NCBI GenBank assembly: GCA_003162615.1 | Contig: PMNG01000057.1 | Location: 1 to 18,369 of the forward strand | From: Methanothrix sp. | GTDB taxonomy: Archaea > Halobacteriota > Methanosarcinia > Methanotrichales > Methanotrichaceae | Direction: 5' to 3' | DNA: 18,369 bases | Shown here: positions 7,127-17,100 of the stretch, piece after piece | Layout: every line of letters starts with the position of its first letter | Numbering within the stretch: position 1 is the stretch's first letter | Notes under the pieces: generated by a model | Told to the model about the DNA's origin: nothing | The model's input: only the letters and a program-made list of their open reading frames with translations | Databases searched by the model: none | Made by a program: the position numbers and the translations under genes

Positions 7127-9120
7127 GGTTCTCCCCTTCCTATGAGAAGAGCAACGGGGAAATGCTCCAGAGCCTCATACAAGGGTATTGCGCCCTTGCC
7201 TCTGACCTGCTTGTCGGTTATGGCATTTATCCAAAATGATGGTGCATTCTTTGGCAGGATGATCCGGGCATCGCCCGGTATGTGCCACCCAGGGAAATTT
7301 ACCTGGTGAGTCCCATCTTTCGCTGATAAAGCGGTTGTGAGCCTGGGGGCGATGGTCAGGGCCCATGCACCTTCGTGCTCTCGGGCAAAAGCAATGATAT
7401 TCTCCGCAATTGCGCCCTCGACTCCAAGCCGCACGTAAGTTCCCCTCGCAAAGAGATCTGCATTCTTCTGCCTCGCCTTTAGGACCCTATAGATTAAAAA
7501 GAGCTTGATTCTTCCGTCCTCTTTGCTTGCCAGCAGCTCCTGCAGCAATCCCTGGATATTCGTATCTTCTCCTTTGGCCATTTCATCCAGATACATTCTC
7601 CTCCTATCAAAATCCACGGTTCGTCTGTTGTCGGGATCTACAAAGCTGTAGTCCCACAGCTCGGTGCCCTGGTAGAAGTCAGGAATGCCGGGCGCGGTCA
7701 TCTTGACCAGCACTTGGGTCAGCGAGTTCAGGATGCCGTGTTGTGCCACCTGACTCTGGAACAATCGGAAATCCCTCATGAACTCTTCCGATTCCAGAAT
7801 GTTCTCCAGGAAAGAGACGAAAGCCAGCTCGTAGGACGCATCCTGCTTCATCCACCCCGAGTGAACCTTCGACTCTCTGACCGCTTTAACCATATATCTC
7901 CCGGCTCTCTCTCTGAATGAGGGCAGATCATCAGAGCGAAAAGGAAAGGCACCGATCATGGTCTGATAGAGGAAGTACTCATCGTTCCTGTCGGGCACAT
8001 CTCCGCCTAACACGATTTTCTTAAGACCTTCATTCATCCTGCTCCAGGACTGGATGTGCTCCTCCCATTCCCTAGGATTCTCGGACAAGACACTAATTCT
8101 GGCTCTAGCGTCCTCGCCTCGCTTTGTGTCGTGGGTTGCGGTTGCATTCATAGAATGGGGCGAGTTCTTGGCTCTTTCTTCACTAAATCGATGGAACTCA
8201 TCTAAAGAGATGCCGAAGCTTCCGGGATCTCCTCCAACCTCGTTCTGTGAGAGAAGTTGATAGAAGATGTACAGAGCGGTGTCTTCTACACCCTTGGCCA
8301 TGAGGGGGCCCGTATGCTGCTGAAGTTCCATGATCAGCCTTTGCCAGCTATCTCGTTCATCAGCCTTGGGATCGAGGAGGAAATGCTCCACGAAATCGAG
8401 TTCGTTAAACAGATCCAGGTTTCTCTCCTTCGCCCTCCTGGCGGCTTCTCGAATGATTCCTTGGTCACTTTCATTGAACGATTGCGGGGAAGCGTAGGTT
8501 CTGTAGACAGGAAAAAGCACCATAAGCTCTGTCAATGCTTTCTTGATTCCGGAGAGAGTGATGTCGCTCCATAGCCTATCCTTTCCCAGGACGTTTTTTA
8601 TGTGGCGTGCGAGGTTATCGACATCTCCGCTCATGTGCCTGTCTGCCATCAGCCTCTTCTTCTCGTAGACCACACTTTCGTAGGACACGCTTGAACCCGT
8701 AAACCGGGAATAGATCCCCTCGAACTCCCCTCTTCTGGCTTTATCGCATAGGACGCCATTTTGGCAGTTTAGAAAATCATAGCCGGTAGTTCCCTGCACA
8801 GGCCAGGAGGCAGGAAGCGCTTCTCCCAGATGGAGGATTTTTTCCGCAACGAGATATCGGTCTTTCAGCCTATCTTTCATCCTTCTAAGGTATTCTTCCG
8901 GATTGTACAGTCCGTTAATGTGATCTATCCGCAGACCTGTGATATTTCCCTTTTCCACAAGGTCGAAAAGGAGGGAATGAATATTATCGAAGACCGCCTC
9001 TTTCTCAGTATGTAAGGATATCAGGTCATTCATGATGAAGAAACGCCTGTAGTTTATTTCTTCCGAGGCGACCTTCCAGAAACAGAGCCTGAAGAGCTGC
9101 ACAGAAAGAAGATCATCCAA
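7123..9120 (-). CDS. treY: Malto-oligosyltrehalose synthase, C-terminal part (separated by frameshift)
   Basis: The larger part of TreY (GH13_26), which turns the reducing-end alpha-1,4 bond of a glucan into the alpha-1,1 bond of a trehalosyl end. Numbering from the TTG at 9120: Asp66 in TGLRIDHINGLY is the expected nucleophile, Glu93 in LVAEKIL the acid/base, and Asp331 in THDTKRGEDAR the third carboxylate. Family signatures QHTGPLMAKGVEDTALY (269-285) and YQGTELWDYSFVDPDNRR are intact. The same frame remains TreY-like upstream of 9120 as far as about 9264 (EDPDPSLKVRLWDLHERSNE, then SNFLDSNLQAFNGE), where an in-frame TAG (9265-9267) blocks it. The TTG is therefore only the first available start codon and probably not a true one. 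Joined to the upstream part, the protein would be about 917 residues, within the family range. Its TGA overlaps the malQ ATG. Without the N-terminal part the barrel lacks its first strands, so this piece alone should be inactive. Confidence 0.9.
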   Translation of the reverse strand: MDDLLSVQLFRLCFWKVASEEINYRRFFIMNDLISLHTEKEAVFDNIHSLLFDLVEKGNITGLRIDHINGLYNPEEYLRRMKDRLKDRYLVAEKILHLGEALPASWPVQGTTGYDFLNCQNGVLCDKARRGEFEGIYSRFTGSSVSYESVVYEKKRLMADRHMSGDVDNLARHIKNVLGKDRLWSDITLSGIKKALTELMVLFPVYRTYASPQSFNESDQGIIREAARRAKERNLDLFNELDFVEHFLLDPKADERDSWQRLIMELQQHTGPLMAKGVEDTALYIFYQLLSQNEVGGDPGSFGISLDEFHRFSEERAKNSPHSMNATATHDTKRGEDARARISVLSENPREWEEHIQSWSRMNEGLKKIVLGGDVPDRNDEYFLYQTMIGAFPFRSDDLPSFRERAGRYMVKAVRESKVHSGWMKQDASYELAFVSFLENILESEEFMRDFRLFQSQVAQHGILNSLTQVLVKMTAPGIPDFYQGTELWDYSFVDPDNRRTVDFDRRRMYLDEMAKGEDTNIQGLLQELLASKEDGRIKLFLIYRVLKARQKNADLFARGTYVRLGVEGAIAENIIAFAREHEGAWALTIAPRLTTALSAKDGTHQVNFPGWHIPGDARIILPKNAPSFWINAITDKQVRGKGAIPLYEALEHFPVALLIGRGEP

Positions 9121-9193
9121 TAGGTCATAGCTCGCTGGATTGGCCTTTTCTCCGTTGAACGCCTGGAGGTTCGAGTCCAGAAAGTTGCTGACC

Positions 9194-9877
9194 TCATTGC
9201 TTCGTTCGTGCAGATCCCAGAGCCTTACCTTCAGGCTGGGGTCTGGGTCCTCTCCATTGGCCTCCTATGCCCTTGAGGGCGATGACATTCGGATCGTTCT
9301 CTCCAAGCCTCTGCTCCAGATCCTTCAATCCAAGGTTCAGGATTATAGCATAAGATTTCAATCTCAAGGGAAGGCGAAGGTCATAATAGGCTACGGCAAA
9401 ACCTCTCTGGTCGTAGACTAGCTTTATCTCGCCCTTCTCCAGGGTCCGGCCGTAGAGGTCTCCTAAAAAAGGAGCCTGCAACCTGCCCTTCAGCCCGTCG
9501 CTCGGATGCTCCCAATCCACGTCGAAAAACCGGACATATTTCGATTTGCTGCCCCTTTCCAGTACATCGGAGAGCATAGGGTTCTCGTAGCTGTATGACA
9601 TGTGATTCGGTACTATGTCCTGTATCCAACCCATGCCGTGAGCCGCGAGCGCCCTCGAGAGATCCTCAAAATCCTCGGCAGTTCCCAGATCCTGGTTCAG
9701 GAGGTTGTGATCCACGACGTCATCGCCATGAGAACTTCCGCTCCTGGCTTTGAAGATGGGAGATGCATAAACATCCGAGATCCCGAGCTTTGCCAGATAG
9801 GGCACTATATCCAACGCCTCCCGAAAGCCAAAGCGGGAGTTGAACTGCAGCCTGTAGGTCGCCACAGGGAGACGCAT
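9194..9877 (-). CDS. treY: Malto-oligosyltrehalose synthase, N-terminal part (ends early by frameshift)
   Basis: Residues 1-204 are a good TreY N-terminus. They begin MRLPVATYRLQFNSRFGFRE and carry the first strands of the (beta/alpha)8 barrel: GISDVYASPIFKARSGSSHG, then conserved region I QDIVPNHM at residues 86-93, then the FFDVDWEHP segment. After Ile204 (codon at 9268) the reading leaves the family. The last 23 residues (GGQWRGPRPQPEG onward) are Arg/Pro-rich and end at a TGA at 9194. The true continuation, IEANGEDPDPSLK, lies one base on. An extra base in the AGGAGG stretch (9261-9266) explains the break. Either the gene is a recent pseudogene or the assembly carries an indel. The ATG lies one base after the GH57 stop codon (TGA-A-ATG), so translation is coupled to that gene. 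Confidence 0.9.
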   Translation of the reverse strand: MRLPVATYRLQFNSRFGFREALDIVPYLAKLGISDVYASPIFKARSGSSHGDDVVDHNLLNQDLGTAEDFEDLSRALAAHGMGWIQDIVPNHMSYSYENPMLSDVLERGSKSKYVRFFDVDWEHPSDGLKGRLQAPFLGDLYGRTLEKGEIKLVYDQRGFAVAYYDLRLPLRLKSYAIILNLGLKDLEQRLGENDPNVIALKGIGGQWRGPRPQPEGKALGSARTKQ

Positions 9878-9878
9878 T

Positions 9879-12296
9879 TCAGGAGATCCTCACTTGCATG
9901 CGATCTTCCATGCTCTTCAACAGGTCCATCCATCTTTTCGCATTTCCGTCGCCCTGATCAGCTCTCTCCCTCATCCATTTTTGTACTTTTTTGCTCAGGG
10001 AGAAGAGTATGTTCTGGGCCTTCCATAGGTTTGGCTCCAGTTGCAGCTCGCTGGCGATGCGAAGCAGATCGACTACAGTCTCCATTGGGACCAGGTCTTC
10101 AGGACTCTTATCCAGCCGGACCATGAGATCATCAATTCTGCTGCTCACGATGAAGCTGAGAGACTGCTTCTCGATCTGAGGCGAGAGTTTCTTGATATCT
10201 TCCTCCAGCTTTTCAAACCTCGCCATTTCGAGCTGCTCCTCCTGCAGCAGCCTGCGAAGGTCATTATCGATCACTGAGTTGACTATAGCCTGCAAACTTC
10301 TAGGCAACGGTACTCCTAGATCTTTTATCACCTGCAGGGAAGGATAATGATTCTCGTACGCTTGGCGGAAAGAGGCATCAATCTCTCTAAGGTCCCGTCC
10401 CAGAATCTGATTCAGAATCCTTCTCTGCTCATCCCTGAACAGGTGCCAGATTGTATAGTTGTGAGCCCCGAAGTGCCAGTCCATGAGGCGAATAACCTCC
10501 GGAATATCCCTCCTGGCGAACGATTCTTTAATCTCCTTCTCCATGGCATGAAACTCCTCATCTCCCCTGAACCTGTGAGCACCGCCGGTCAGGTTATGGC
10601 CTCCGAAATGGAGAACTGCAAAACTGAAGGTCTCTTCCTCCCATGTCACCTCGGAGCGAACCAGGATCTTGCCCACCGCGAGCTTCTCCTCTCCTGCTTT
10701 TTCAAGATTGTATGCGTCCCTCTTCACGGTATAACAGAACACCTTTGCTTTCTCAGAGTATTCGCTAAAGAGGGAGGACATGGCATAGTGAACCGCCACC
10801 CTCTGGAGATCCAGGGCAGAGGGCTTCACAAAAATCTCGTATACCTTCTCCCCGTTCTCGAACTCCAATATGTTGCTCCTGGCCTTGGAGAGCCGCTTCA
10901 CGTACTCAGGCTCCAGGTCTATGCCGTTCACTTCTTTAGCGAGCTGCATGGCCCGTGCGGCGTACTTCATGACCTGAGTGGTCTCGATTCCAGAGATCTC
11001 ATCGAAGAACCAGCCATCGCTCGTGTACATGAGCATTGCATGTCTTTGCATCTCCAGCAGCTTGAGGGCTTTCACCAGCTCCGTGCCTGAAAGCTCCCTG
11101 GCGGCATGCCTGGCCATGAACCTCAACACCTTCTCCCGGGATCTGTCCAGCACGACTTCGATATATTCGTCTCTGGCTTTCCACGGATCCTTGAGATATA
11201 GGGCAGCCTCTTTCTCATAGATGGGCACAAGCGCATCCCTGAGCCAGTCCATGGCAGAGCGAAGCGGTGCCCTCCATGCCTGGTTCCAGCCTGGGTGAGA
11301 CCCGGTATTGCAGCCACAATCGCTCTTCCAGCGCTCGATGCCGTGTGGGCAGCTCCAGGATGTGTTCTCCGCTATTTCGGCTTCCAGGGTTGGTGGGTGT
11401 TTCTCCAGATACTCTCCGTAGACGGTTATTCTGGCCAGGTCTTTGGCATGCATTTGATACAGACAATAGGCGAGGGCCATGTCACCACCTGAGTGGTGGT
11501 GGCCGTAGGTCTCGCCGTCCGTGGCGATGTTTACAAGCTGGGTCTCATCTCCGGAGAAGGCCGCGATCAGACGGTTGGCAAATGCCTCTCCGTTATCGAG
11601 AAGATTGGAGAAGGCCACGTCCTTGGCAATCTGCCCGTCGTAGACAAAAATGGCAATCGCCCGGCCCGATTCGAGCCGGCAGAGGTAGGGGTGCCTTATA
11701 TCGAGCCCGCCCGCTACATCCTTCCATTCCTCCTCTCCGATCTTCCGATATCTGGCAATCTGATGCGGGGACAGAATCGCAAACTTCAATCCATGCTCGG
11801 CCAGGATGTCCAGGCTGATCTTGTCCACAGCAGTTTCTGGGAGCCACATCCCTTCCGGCTTCTTTCCCATGCGGTGCTCGAACTCCCTCATCCCCCAGAT
11901 CACCTGAGTGCGGCGATCCCTCATGTTGGAGAGAGGTAGAATCATGTGGTTGTAGGCCTGGGCCAGGGCGGGAGTGTGGCCGGAGAATCTGTCAGTGGCT
12001 CCACTTCCAGCCTCTATAATTGCCTGAAGCGTTTCCGGCTCTTTCGCCTCCAGCCAGGAGAGAAGGGTGGGGCCCAAATCGTAGCTGATTTTTTTATAAT
12101 TATTGACAATATCGATGATCTTTCGGTCCGGACCGAGTATGCGCGCAGCAGCATTTGGGGCGTAGCACTCAGAAGTCACTCGTATATTCCAGTCGTGGTA
12201 CGGATAGGCCGAATCCTGAAGCTCTACCTCCTCCAGCCACGGGTTTTCCCTTGGCGGCTGATAAAAATGGCCGTGGATGCAGACGTAGCGGGTCAA
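9879..12296 (-). CDS. GH57 glycoside hydrolase with C-terminal DUF3536 domain
   Basis: An 805-residue cytoplasmic protein without signal peptide. The N-terminal half is a GH57 barrel. Motif I is HGHFYQPPRENPW (residues 8-20). The probable nucleophile is Glu154 in GMWLPETAVD and the probable acid/base Asp260 in ATDGETYGHH. A Cys-containing segment follows (NTSWSCPHGIERWKSDCGCN, residues 311-330), which I know as typical of the DUF3536 subgroup. The rest (about 360-805) matches the DUF3536 type: largely helical, with a middle beta stretch. GH57 enzymes retain configuration and act on alpha-1,4 or 1,6 glucans as amylases, branching or debranching enzymes; the exact activity of this subgroup is not settled. 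It starts at TTG 12296, because an in-frame TAG lies five codons upstream, GAGAGGT is well placed, and the first strand begins at once. It sits two bases after treZ and one before treY. No treX debranching gene is present, so it may fill that role (inference). Confidence 0.9.
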   Translation of the reverse strand: MTRYVCIHGHFYQPPRENPWLEEVELQDSAYPYHDWNIRVTSECYAPNAAARILGPDRKIIDIVNNYKKISYDLGPTLLSWLEAKEPETLQAIIEAGSGATDRFSGHTPALAQAYNHMILPLSNMRDRRTQVIWGMREFEHRMGKKPEGMWLPETAVDKISLDILAEHGLKFAILSPHQIARYRKIGEEEWKDVAGGLDIRHPYLCRLESGRAIAIFVYDGQIAKDVAFSNLLDNGEAFANRLIAAFSGDETQLVNIATDGETYGHHHSGGDMALAYCLYQMHAKDLARITVYGEYLEKHPPTLEAEIAENTSWSCPHGIERWKSDCGCNTGSHPGWNQAWRAPLRSAMDWLRDALVPIYEKEAALYLKDPWKARDEYIEVVLDRSREKVLRFMARHAARELSGTELVKALKLLEMQRHAMLMYTSDGWFFDEISGIETTQVMKYAARAMQLAKEVNGIDLEPEYVKRLSKARSNILEFENGEKVYEIFVKPSALDLQRVAVHYAMSSLFSEYSEKAKVFCYTVKRDAYNLEKAGEEKLAVGKILVRSEVTWEEETFSFAVLHFGGHNLTGGAHRFRGDEEFHAMEKEIKESFARRDIPEVIRLMDWHFGAHNYTIWHLFRDEQRRILNQILGRDLREIDASFRQAYENHYPSLQVIKDLGVPLPRSLQAIVNSVIDNDLRRLLQEEQLEMARFEKLEEDIKKLSPQIEKQSLSFIVSSRIDDLMVRLDKSPEDLVPMETVVDLLRIASELQLEPNLWKAQNILFSLSKKVQKWMRERADQGDGNAKRWMDLLKSMEDRMQVRIS

Positions 12297-12298
12297 CT

Positions 12299-14101
12299 CT
12301 ATACCTCTCTATATATAACAAAGCTCTGAGGTTTTATTTGAAATTTTTCGGTTTGTTTGATCAGTACGGGCATTGAGGTCCCTGGCCCCATCCAGCGGGC
12401 ATCCGCCGAGTCGATGACTTTTTTCCACTCTTTTTTCCCGAAGTCAAACCTGAAGTCTGCCTGTGTCTTGCCGAAGTTCATGATGCAGAGCACAGTGCCC
12501 GAGCCGCACCATCGGCGGAGGAAGATAAGGCCATCCTTGGTGAAGACCTCCAGGCAATCCTTTCTTAGATGGCTAAGCGCCGGAATCTCCTTTCTCATTC
12601 GAATAAGCCGCCGGTAGAATTCGAGCATGACCCTGTGCCTGCCAACATGTCGTTTCTGCCAGGAGATTCGGGATCTGAGGAATGTCTCAGGGTCTTGCGG
12701 ATCGGGAGGGACCTCGGAAGATTTGAACTCCAGTCGTCTGCCTTCTCTCGTTGCCTTCACCAGCTCCGGATCGGAATGGCTTACAAAGTAGAGAAAAGGA
12801 GCCTCCTCGGCATACTCCTCGCCCATGAAAAGCAGCGGAACGTAAGGTGAAAGGATGACCGCACCCGCCGCAAGCTTCAGAGCCTCGAACGCGACAAGCA
12901 TGGAGAGTCGGTCTCCCAGACATCTGTTTCCCACCTGATCGTGGTTCTGGGAGAAGACGAAAAATTTGCAGCCGGGAGTGGCCAGAGATGAGCTTCCGTG
13001 GTGCCTTTTCCTGAAATTCGAGTAAACCCATGAGTAGACGAATCCCTCCTGTAGAGCCTTCGCCAGATCCTCGACCTTTCCGAAGTCCTGATAGTAGCCG
13101 CTGCGCTCTCCTGTGAGCAGCGCGTGGAGTGCGTGGTGCAGGTCATCGCACCATTGAGCATCGATCCCGTGTCCCCCTTTATCCGGAGGATTCATGATCC
13201 GGACGTCGTTTTGATCGCTCTCAGCAATGAGGTAGAGCTTTCTTTCCCTGGCCGAGAAATCCGCCACTTTTTCTGACAGCTCCTGCAGAAAGGGCCTGGC
13301 GCTCATGTCGTGGATGGCGTGAACCGCGTCCAGACGAAGTGCATCTACATGAGAGTCCCTGAACCAGTAAAGAGCGTTCTCGATGAAGAAGTTCCTCACC
13401 TCATCGCTGTAGGCATCATCGAAGTTGAGGGCGCCTCCCCAGGGAGTGCTATACTTCTCTGTGAAGTAGGGGCCGAATTCACGCAGGTAGTTTCCCTCCG
13501 GACCCAGATGGTTGTAGACCACATCAAGGATCACGGCCAGGCCACGTCCATGGCAGGCATCAACCAGCCTCTTTAAGCCCTGTGGGCCTCCGTAGGAATT
13601 CTGCACTGCAAAGGGATAAGCTCCGTCATAGCCCCAGTTTCTCTCTCCTGGAAACTGTCCAACAGGCATGATCTCCAGGGCGGTGATACCAAGATCGTGC
13701 AGGTCATTCAGCCTGGGAATGACTGCCTCGAAGCTCCCTTCCTCCGTGAAGGTTCCGACATGCAGCTCATAGACGATCATCTCCTCCAGGGGCATGCCCG
13801 ACCAACCGGTGTCGCTCCAGGGATAGATATGGTCCACCACCTGAGATGGGCCGTGCACACCTTTGGGCTGAAAGTGGGATGCAGGATCCGGTCTCAGTGT
13901 GCCATTGTCCAGCCGAAAGAGATAGGTTGCACCAGGGAAAAGATCCTCGCCCTCGAAGCTCCAGTAACCCAGGGAATCTCTTTTTCCCTGAATCTCTCTC
14001 TCTTCGGGCCCGGCGATGCAGAGAGTCACACGCTCGGAAAAGGGCGCCCACACAGTGAACCGGCACTTTCCTTCTCCGCTGTATCTGGCACCGATCTCCA
14101 T
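12299..14101 (-). CDS. treZ: Malto-oligosyltrehalose trehalohydrolase
   Basis: A 600-residue GH13_10 enzyme that hydrolyses the alpha-1,4 bond next to a terminal trehalosyl unit and frees trehalose, the second step of the TreY-TreZ route. Residues 1-95 form the N-terminal beta-sandwich (CBM48/E-set type; CRFTVWAPFSERVTL). The barrel begins near VYELHVGTFTEEGSFEAVI, with region I DVVYNHLGPEGNY. The nucleophile is Asp258 in DALRLDAVHAI, the acid/base Glu294 in LIAESDQND, and the third carboxylate Asp388 in SQNHDQVGNR. This spacing is close to that known for Sulfolobus TreZ. A C-terminal beta domain ends the protein at YREV. Length is normal and no key residue is missing. The ATG is preceded by AGGAG at 14109-14113, seven bases away. 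It lies 91 bases after the treS stop and two bases before the GH57 TTG. The 91-base gap could hold an internal promoter, though none is clear. Confidence 0.96.
   Translation of the reverse strand: MEIGARYSGEGKCRFTVWAPFSERVTLCIAGPEEREIQGKRDSLGYWSFEGEDLFPGATYLFRLDNGTLRPDPASHFQPKGVHGPSQVVDHIYPWSDTGWSGMPLEEMIVYELHVGTFTEEGSFEAVIPRLNDLHDLGITALEIMPVGQFPGERNWGYDGAYPFAVQNSYGGPQGLKRLVDACHGRGLAVILDVVYNHLGPEGNYLREFGPYFTEKYSTPWGGALNFDDAYSDEVRNFFIENALYWFRDSHVDALRLDAVHAIHDMSARPFLQELSEKVADFSARERKLYLIAESDQNDVRIMNPPDKGGHGIDAQWCDDLHHALHALLTGERSGYYQDFGKVEDLAKALQEGFVYSWVYSNFRKRHHGSSSLATPGCKFFVFSQNHDQVGNRCLGDRLSMLVAFEALKLAAGAVILSPYVPLLFMGEEYAEEAPFLYFVSHSDPELVKATREGRRLEFKSSEVPPDPQDPETFLRSRISWQKRHVGRHRVMLEFYRRLIRMRKEIPALSHLRKDCLEVFTKDGLIFLRRWCGSGTVLCIMNFGKTQADFRFDFGKKEWKKVIDSADARWMGPGTSMPVLIKQTEKFQIKPQSFVIYREV
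12303..12309 (-). promoter_or_regulatory. Ribosome binding site that fixes the TTG start of the GH57 gene
   Basis: Minus-strand GAGAGGT lies six bases before the TTG at 12296 and inside the last codons of treZ. No ATG or GTG is available in frame between the upstream TAG and this TTG. The site therefore supports a non-standard start with translation re-initiating after treZ. Confidence 0.5.
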
Positions 14102-14192
14102 CTCCTAGCTCCTAACAAACGTTACCCGGATATTCCTGTTAAGTTGATCTCAAATGTCGAGTGAAAAACCTTGCAAATGGTTGCTGCATCTG

Positions 14193-17100
14193 TCACTTCT
14201 CTATTTTCGTGGAAGCCTTTTCCTTGTCTGTGGATTTCAGAAGGGAGAGAATACCTTTGATATGAGTGCTTATAGATTCGGGATTGTCGAGATTGTTGGC
14301 GAGCTCGTGTATCGCTCTGTCTAGAAGAAATACATAGAGCAGCATTTTAATCTCGACCAGGTCTGAGGGCAAGAATGGCGCGTCTCCTGCTGTCTTCAGG
14401 TAGGAGCTGAGGAAGAGGCCGCTCACGTACCTGAACCAGAGCTCCTCCCAAGGCTCTAGCAGGGGAAGATCCTCTTTGCGCATCGAGGCATGCTTATGCA
14501 GGGCGCTGTGGGCTGCTGAGTAAAAGGAAACCATCATGCTCGCCAGGTCGAGGAGTGGCGAGCGCTTTAACTTTCGCTCTTCCATTGTGTTCTCCGAGCC
14601 ACCTTCAAATCCGAAGAGGAAGAAATCCTTGCCCGTATAGAGAAGCTGAGCTAGGTGGTAATCCCCGTGAATCCTTATCCTCGTCCCGGAGAGCTTTCGT
14701 TCCATAACCTTTCTCAGCAAGATCAAGATCTCCTTCTCAGAGGCAAGGATAGCCGAAGCATCCCTCTGGGTATCCTCGGGAAGCCCCTTCATGAGCTGGT
14801 TCAGAGATTGGAGCGTCCTGGTTGCGGAGATCCTCATGGACTGGTAAAGCGACCTTTGATGTATGGCCGTAAAGGAGATGGGAGAGAAATTGGCCTCCTG
14901 CGACGATCCAAGGGTTTTGTGCATCTCCGCGGTCCGCCTTCCCAGAAGCTGGGCCATCTCCAGATGAACTCCTCCCAGCAATTCCCGAACCAGGGGCGGA
15001 ATGGACTCTAGATCGGTGTTAAGAAGGGATTCCGGGGGGGCGGGAGGAGTCCCAGCTTCCCCTTTTTTGGACAGCACGCGCTCAAAAAATCTGCCAGCTT
15101 CATCCAGAGTGTAGGTCCAGGCATCGCTCTCGCTCTGTACATAAGCCTGGAGCAGGCCGATGGACACGGGATCTGATTTGGGCTGCCTGTATTCTATGCC
15201 TCCCTCAAAAGTTGGAATGTTGGCAAACCCATGCTCGTTCAGGAACCTGGTAACTTCAAGCTCATTGTCTGCTTCCTCCCCAAGCCGCTTGTACAGCTTA
15301 AGGAAGAACTTGCTCTGGAACTGAATGTAGGCGATGTTCTGCGAGATTTTCAGAATTTCCGAAGAGAGTCCTTTGAGCTCTGGAGGTTTGCGGACTGCCT
15401 TACTCGGGTAAAAGACCAGGCTTCCGTGTGAGCCCTTCACCCTTCTCTTGTGCTGGATCATTGACAGAAGATCTTCCCGAATCTGTCCGTCGTAGATGCC
15501 GTCGTGTATGACGCCTTCTTCGGACCCAAATCGAAGCCTGGCGATCAGGCTCCTAGGGAACTTCTTCCTAAGCCGCTGGGCCTCTTCGACTGAAGATACG
15601 GCTAAGGGCAGAAGGAAGAGGTCCGGTAGGCCCTCTGCATAGTCTATCCTCATGATTTGCAGATAGCTGGAAGAACTGCCAGAGATTGGCAGACTCTCCA
15701 GGATCTTCGCCTCTCGTATCGTCCTGCCAGAGACACCAGGCCAACCCATACACCTGAGATAATCGGGCAGAATCTCCTCCAGCTTCTCCAGATTCGACTC
15801 GCTGATCCGCCCATTCCAGTGCCGAGCGGTGATCAGAGGCAATTCTGCTTCGCTTGGTATGCATGCAGGGGCCATCTCCTTCACCAGCAGGAACCAGTAG
15901 TAACCATACGGTCCTAGAGTGATCGAGTAGGGATGTCGATCTATGGTCTGGAATCGGCTCTTGCTCAGCGTCTCTTCGGGCGTGAACCCCGCGTATTCTG
16001 ACAGATCGATCTCCACCTGCTGGGGATACCTTGATAAGTTCGCCACCACCAGAACGGTCTCATCCTGATAGCTGCGGATAAAGGCCATGACCTTGGAGTT
16101 GCCGGGAAGGAGGACTTTCAGATCTCCATTTCCAAATGCCTTCAGCCGTTTGCGTAACGCTATCGCCTGCTTGATCCACCAGAGAATGGAGGACGGATCC
16201 CGCTCCTGGTTAGAGACGTTTACTGCTTCATAATTGTACTGAGGGTCGATGACCACCGGCAGGTACAACTCCTGAGGGTTGGCGAGGGAGAAGCCTGCAT
16301 TTGTGCCCGGACTCCATTGCATCGGCGTCCGAACTCCGTTCCTGTCGCCGAGATGGTAGTTGTCTCCCATCCCGATCTCATCCCCATAGTAGATCACAGG
16401 CGTTCCTGGAAGGGAAAAGAGCAGCAGGAACATGAGCTCGATCTTTCTGCGGTTGTTTCCCAACAGAGGCGCCAGCCTGCGGCGAATGCCAAAGTTGATC
16501 TTGGCACGAGGGTCCTGGGCATAGATCCGGTACATGTAGTCCCGCTCTTCGTCGGTGACCATCTCCAGCGTCAGCTCGTCATGATTACGGAGGAACAGCG
16601 CCCACTGGCTGGACGCTGGTATGTTCGGCGTCTGGTCAAGGATGTCGATGATGGGAAACCGGTCCTCCATCTCTACGGCCATGAACATCCTCGGCATGAG
16701 GGGAAAGTGAAAGGCCATGTTACACTCGTCGCCAACTCCAAAGTAGGCTGCTGCGTCCTCCGGCCACTGGTTGGCTTCGGCCAGGAGCATTCTGTTCTTA
16801 AATTTAGCATCCACATGCGCTCTGAGCTTTTTTAGAAAGGCATGAGTTTCGGGCAGGTTCTCGCAGTTCGTGCCCTCGCGCTCATAGAGGTAAGGGACGG
16901 CATCGAGCCTGATGCCGTCCACACCCATCCCCAGCCAGAAGTCGATAACCCTCATCATCGCGTTCTGGACATGCTCGCTGTCGTAGTTGAGATCCGGCTG
17001 GTGAGAGTAAAAGCGGTGCCAGTAGTAGTCTTTAGTGATGGGGTCCCAGGTCCAGTTTGAGTTCTCGAAGTCCTTGAATATTATCCTGGCATCACGATAC

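Noticed and set aside
9255..9275. Programmed +1 frameshift in treY, because AGGAGG resembles a ribosome-stalling site
   Set aside because: There is no slow codon or stop in the original frame just after AGGAGG, and I know of no TreY that uses recoding. An indel is simpler.
10347..11090. Plus-strand open frame of 247 codons
   Set aside because: Opposite to the GH57/DUF3536 gene, whose frame is continuous and family-like. A chance open frame in a GC-richer gene.
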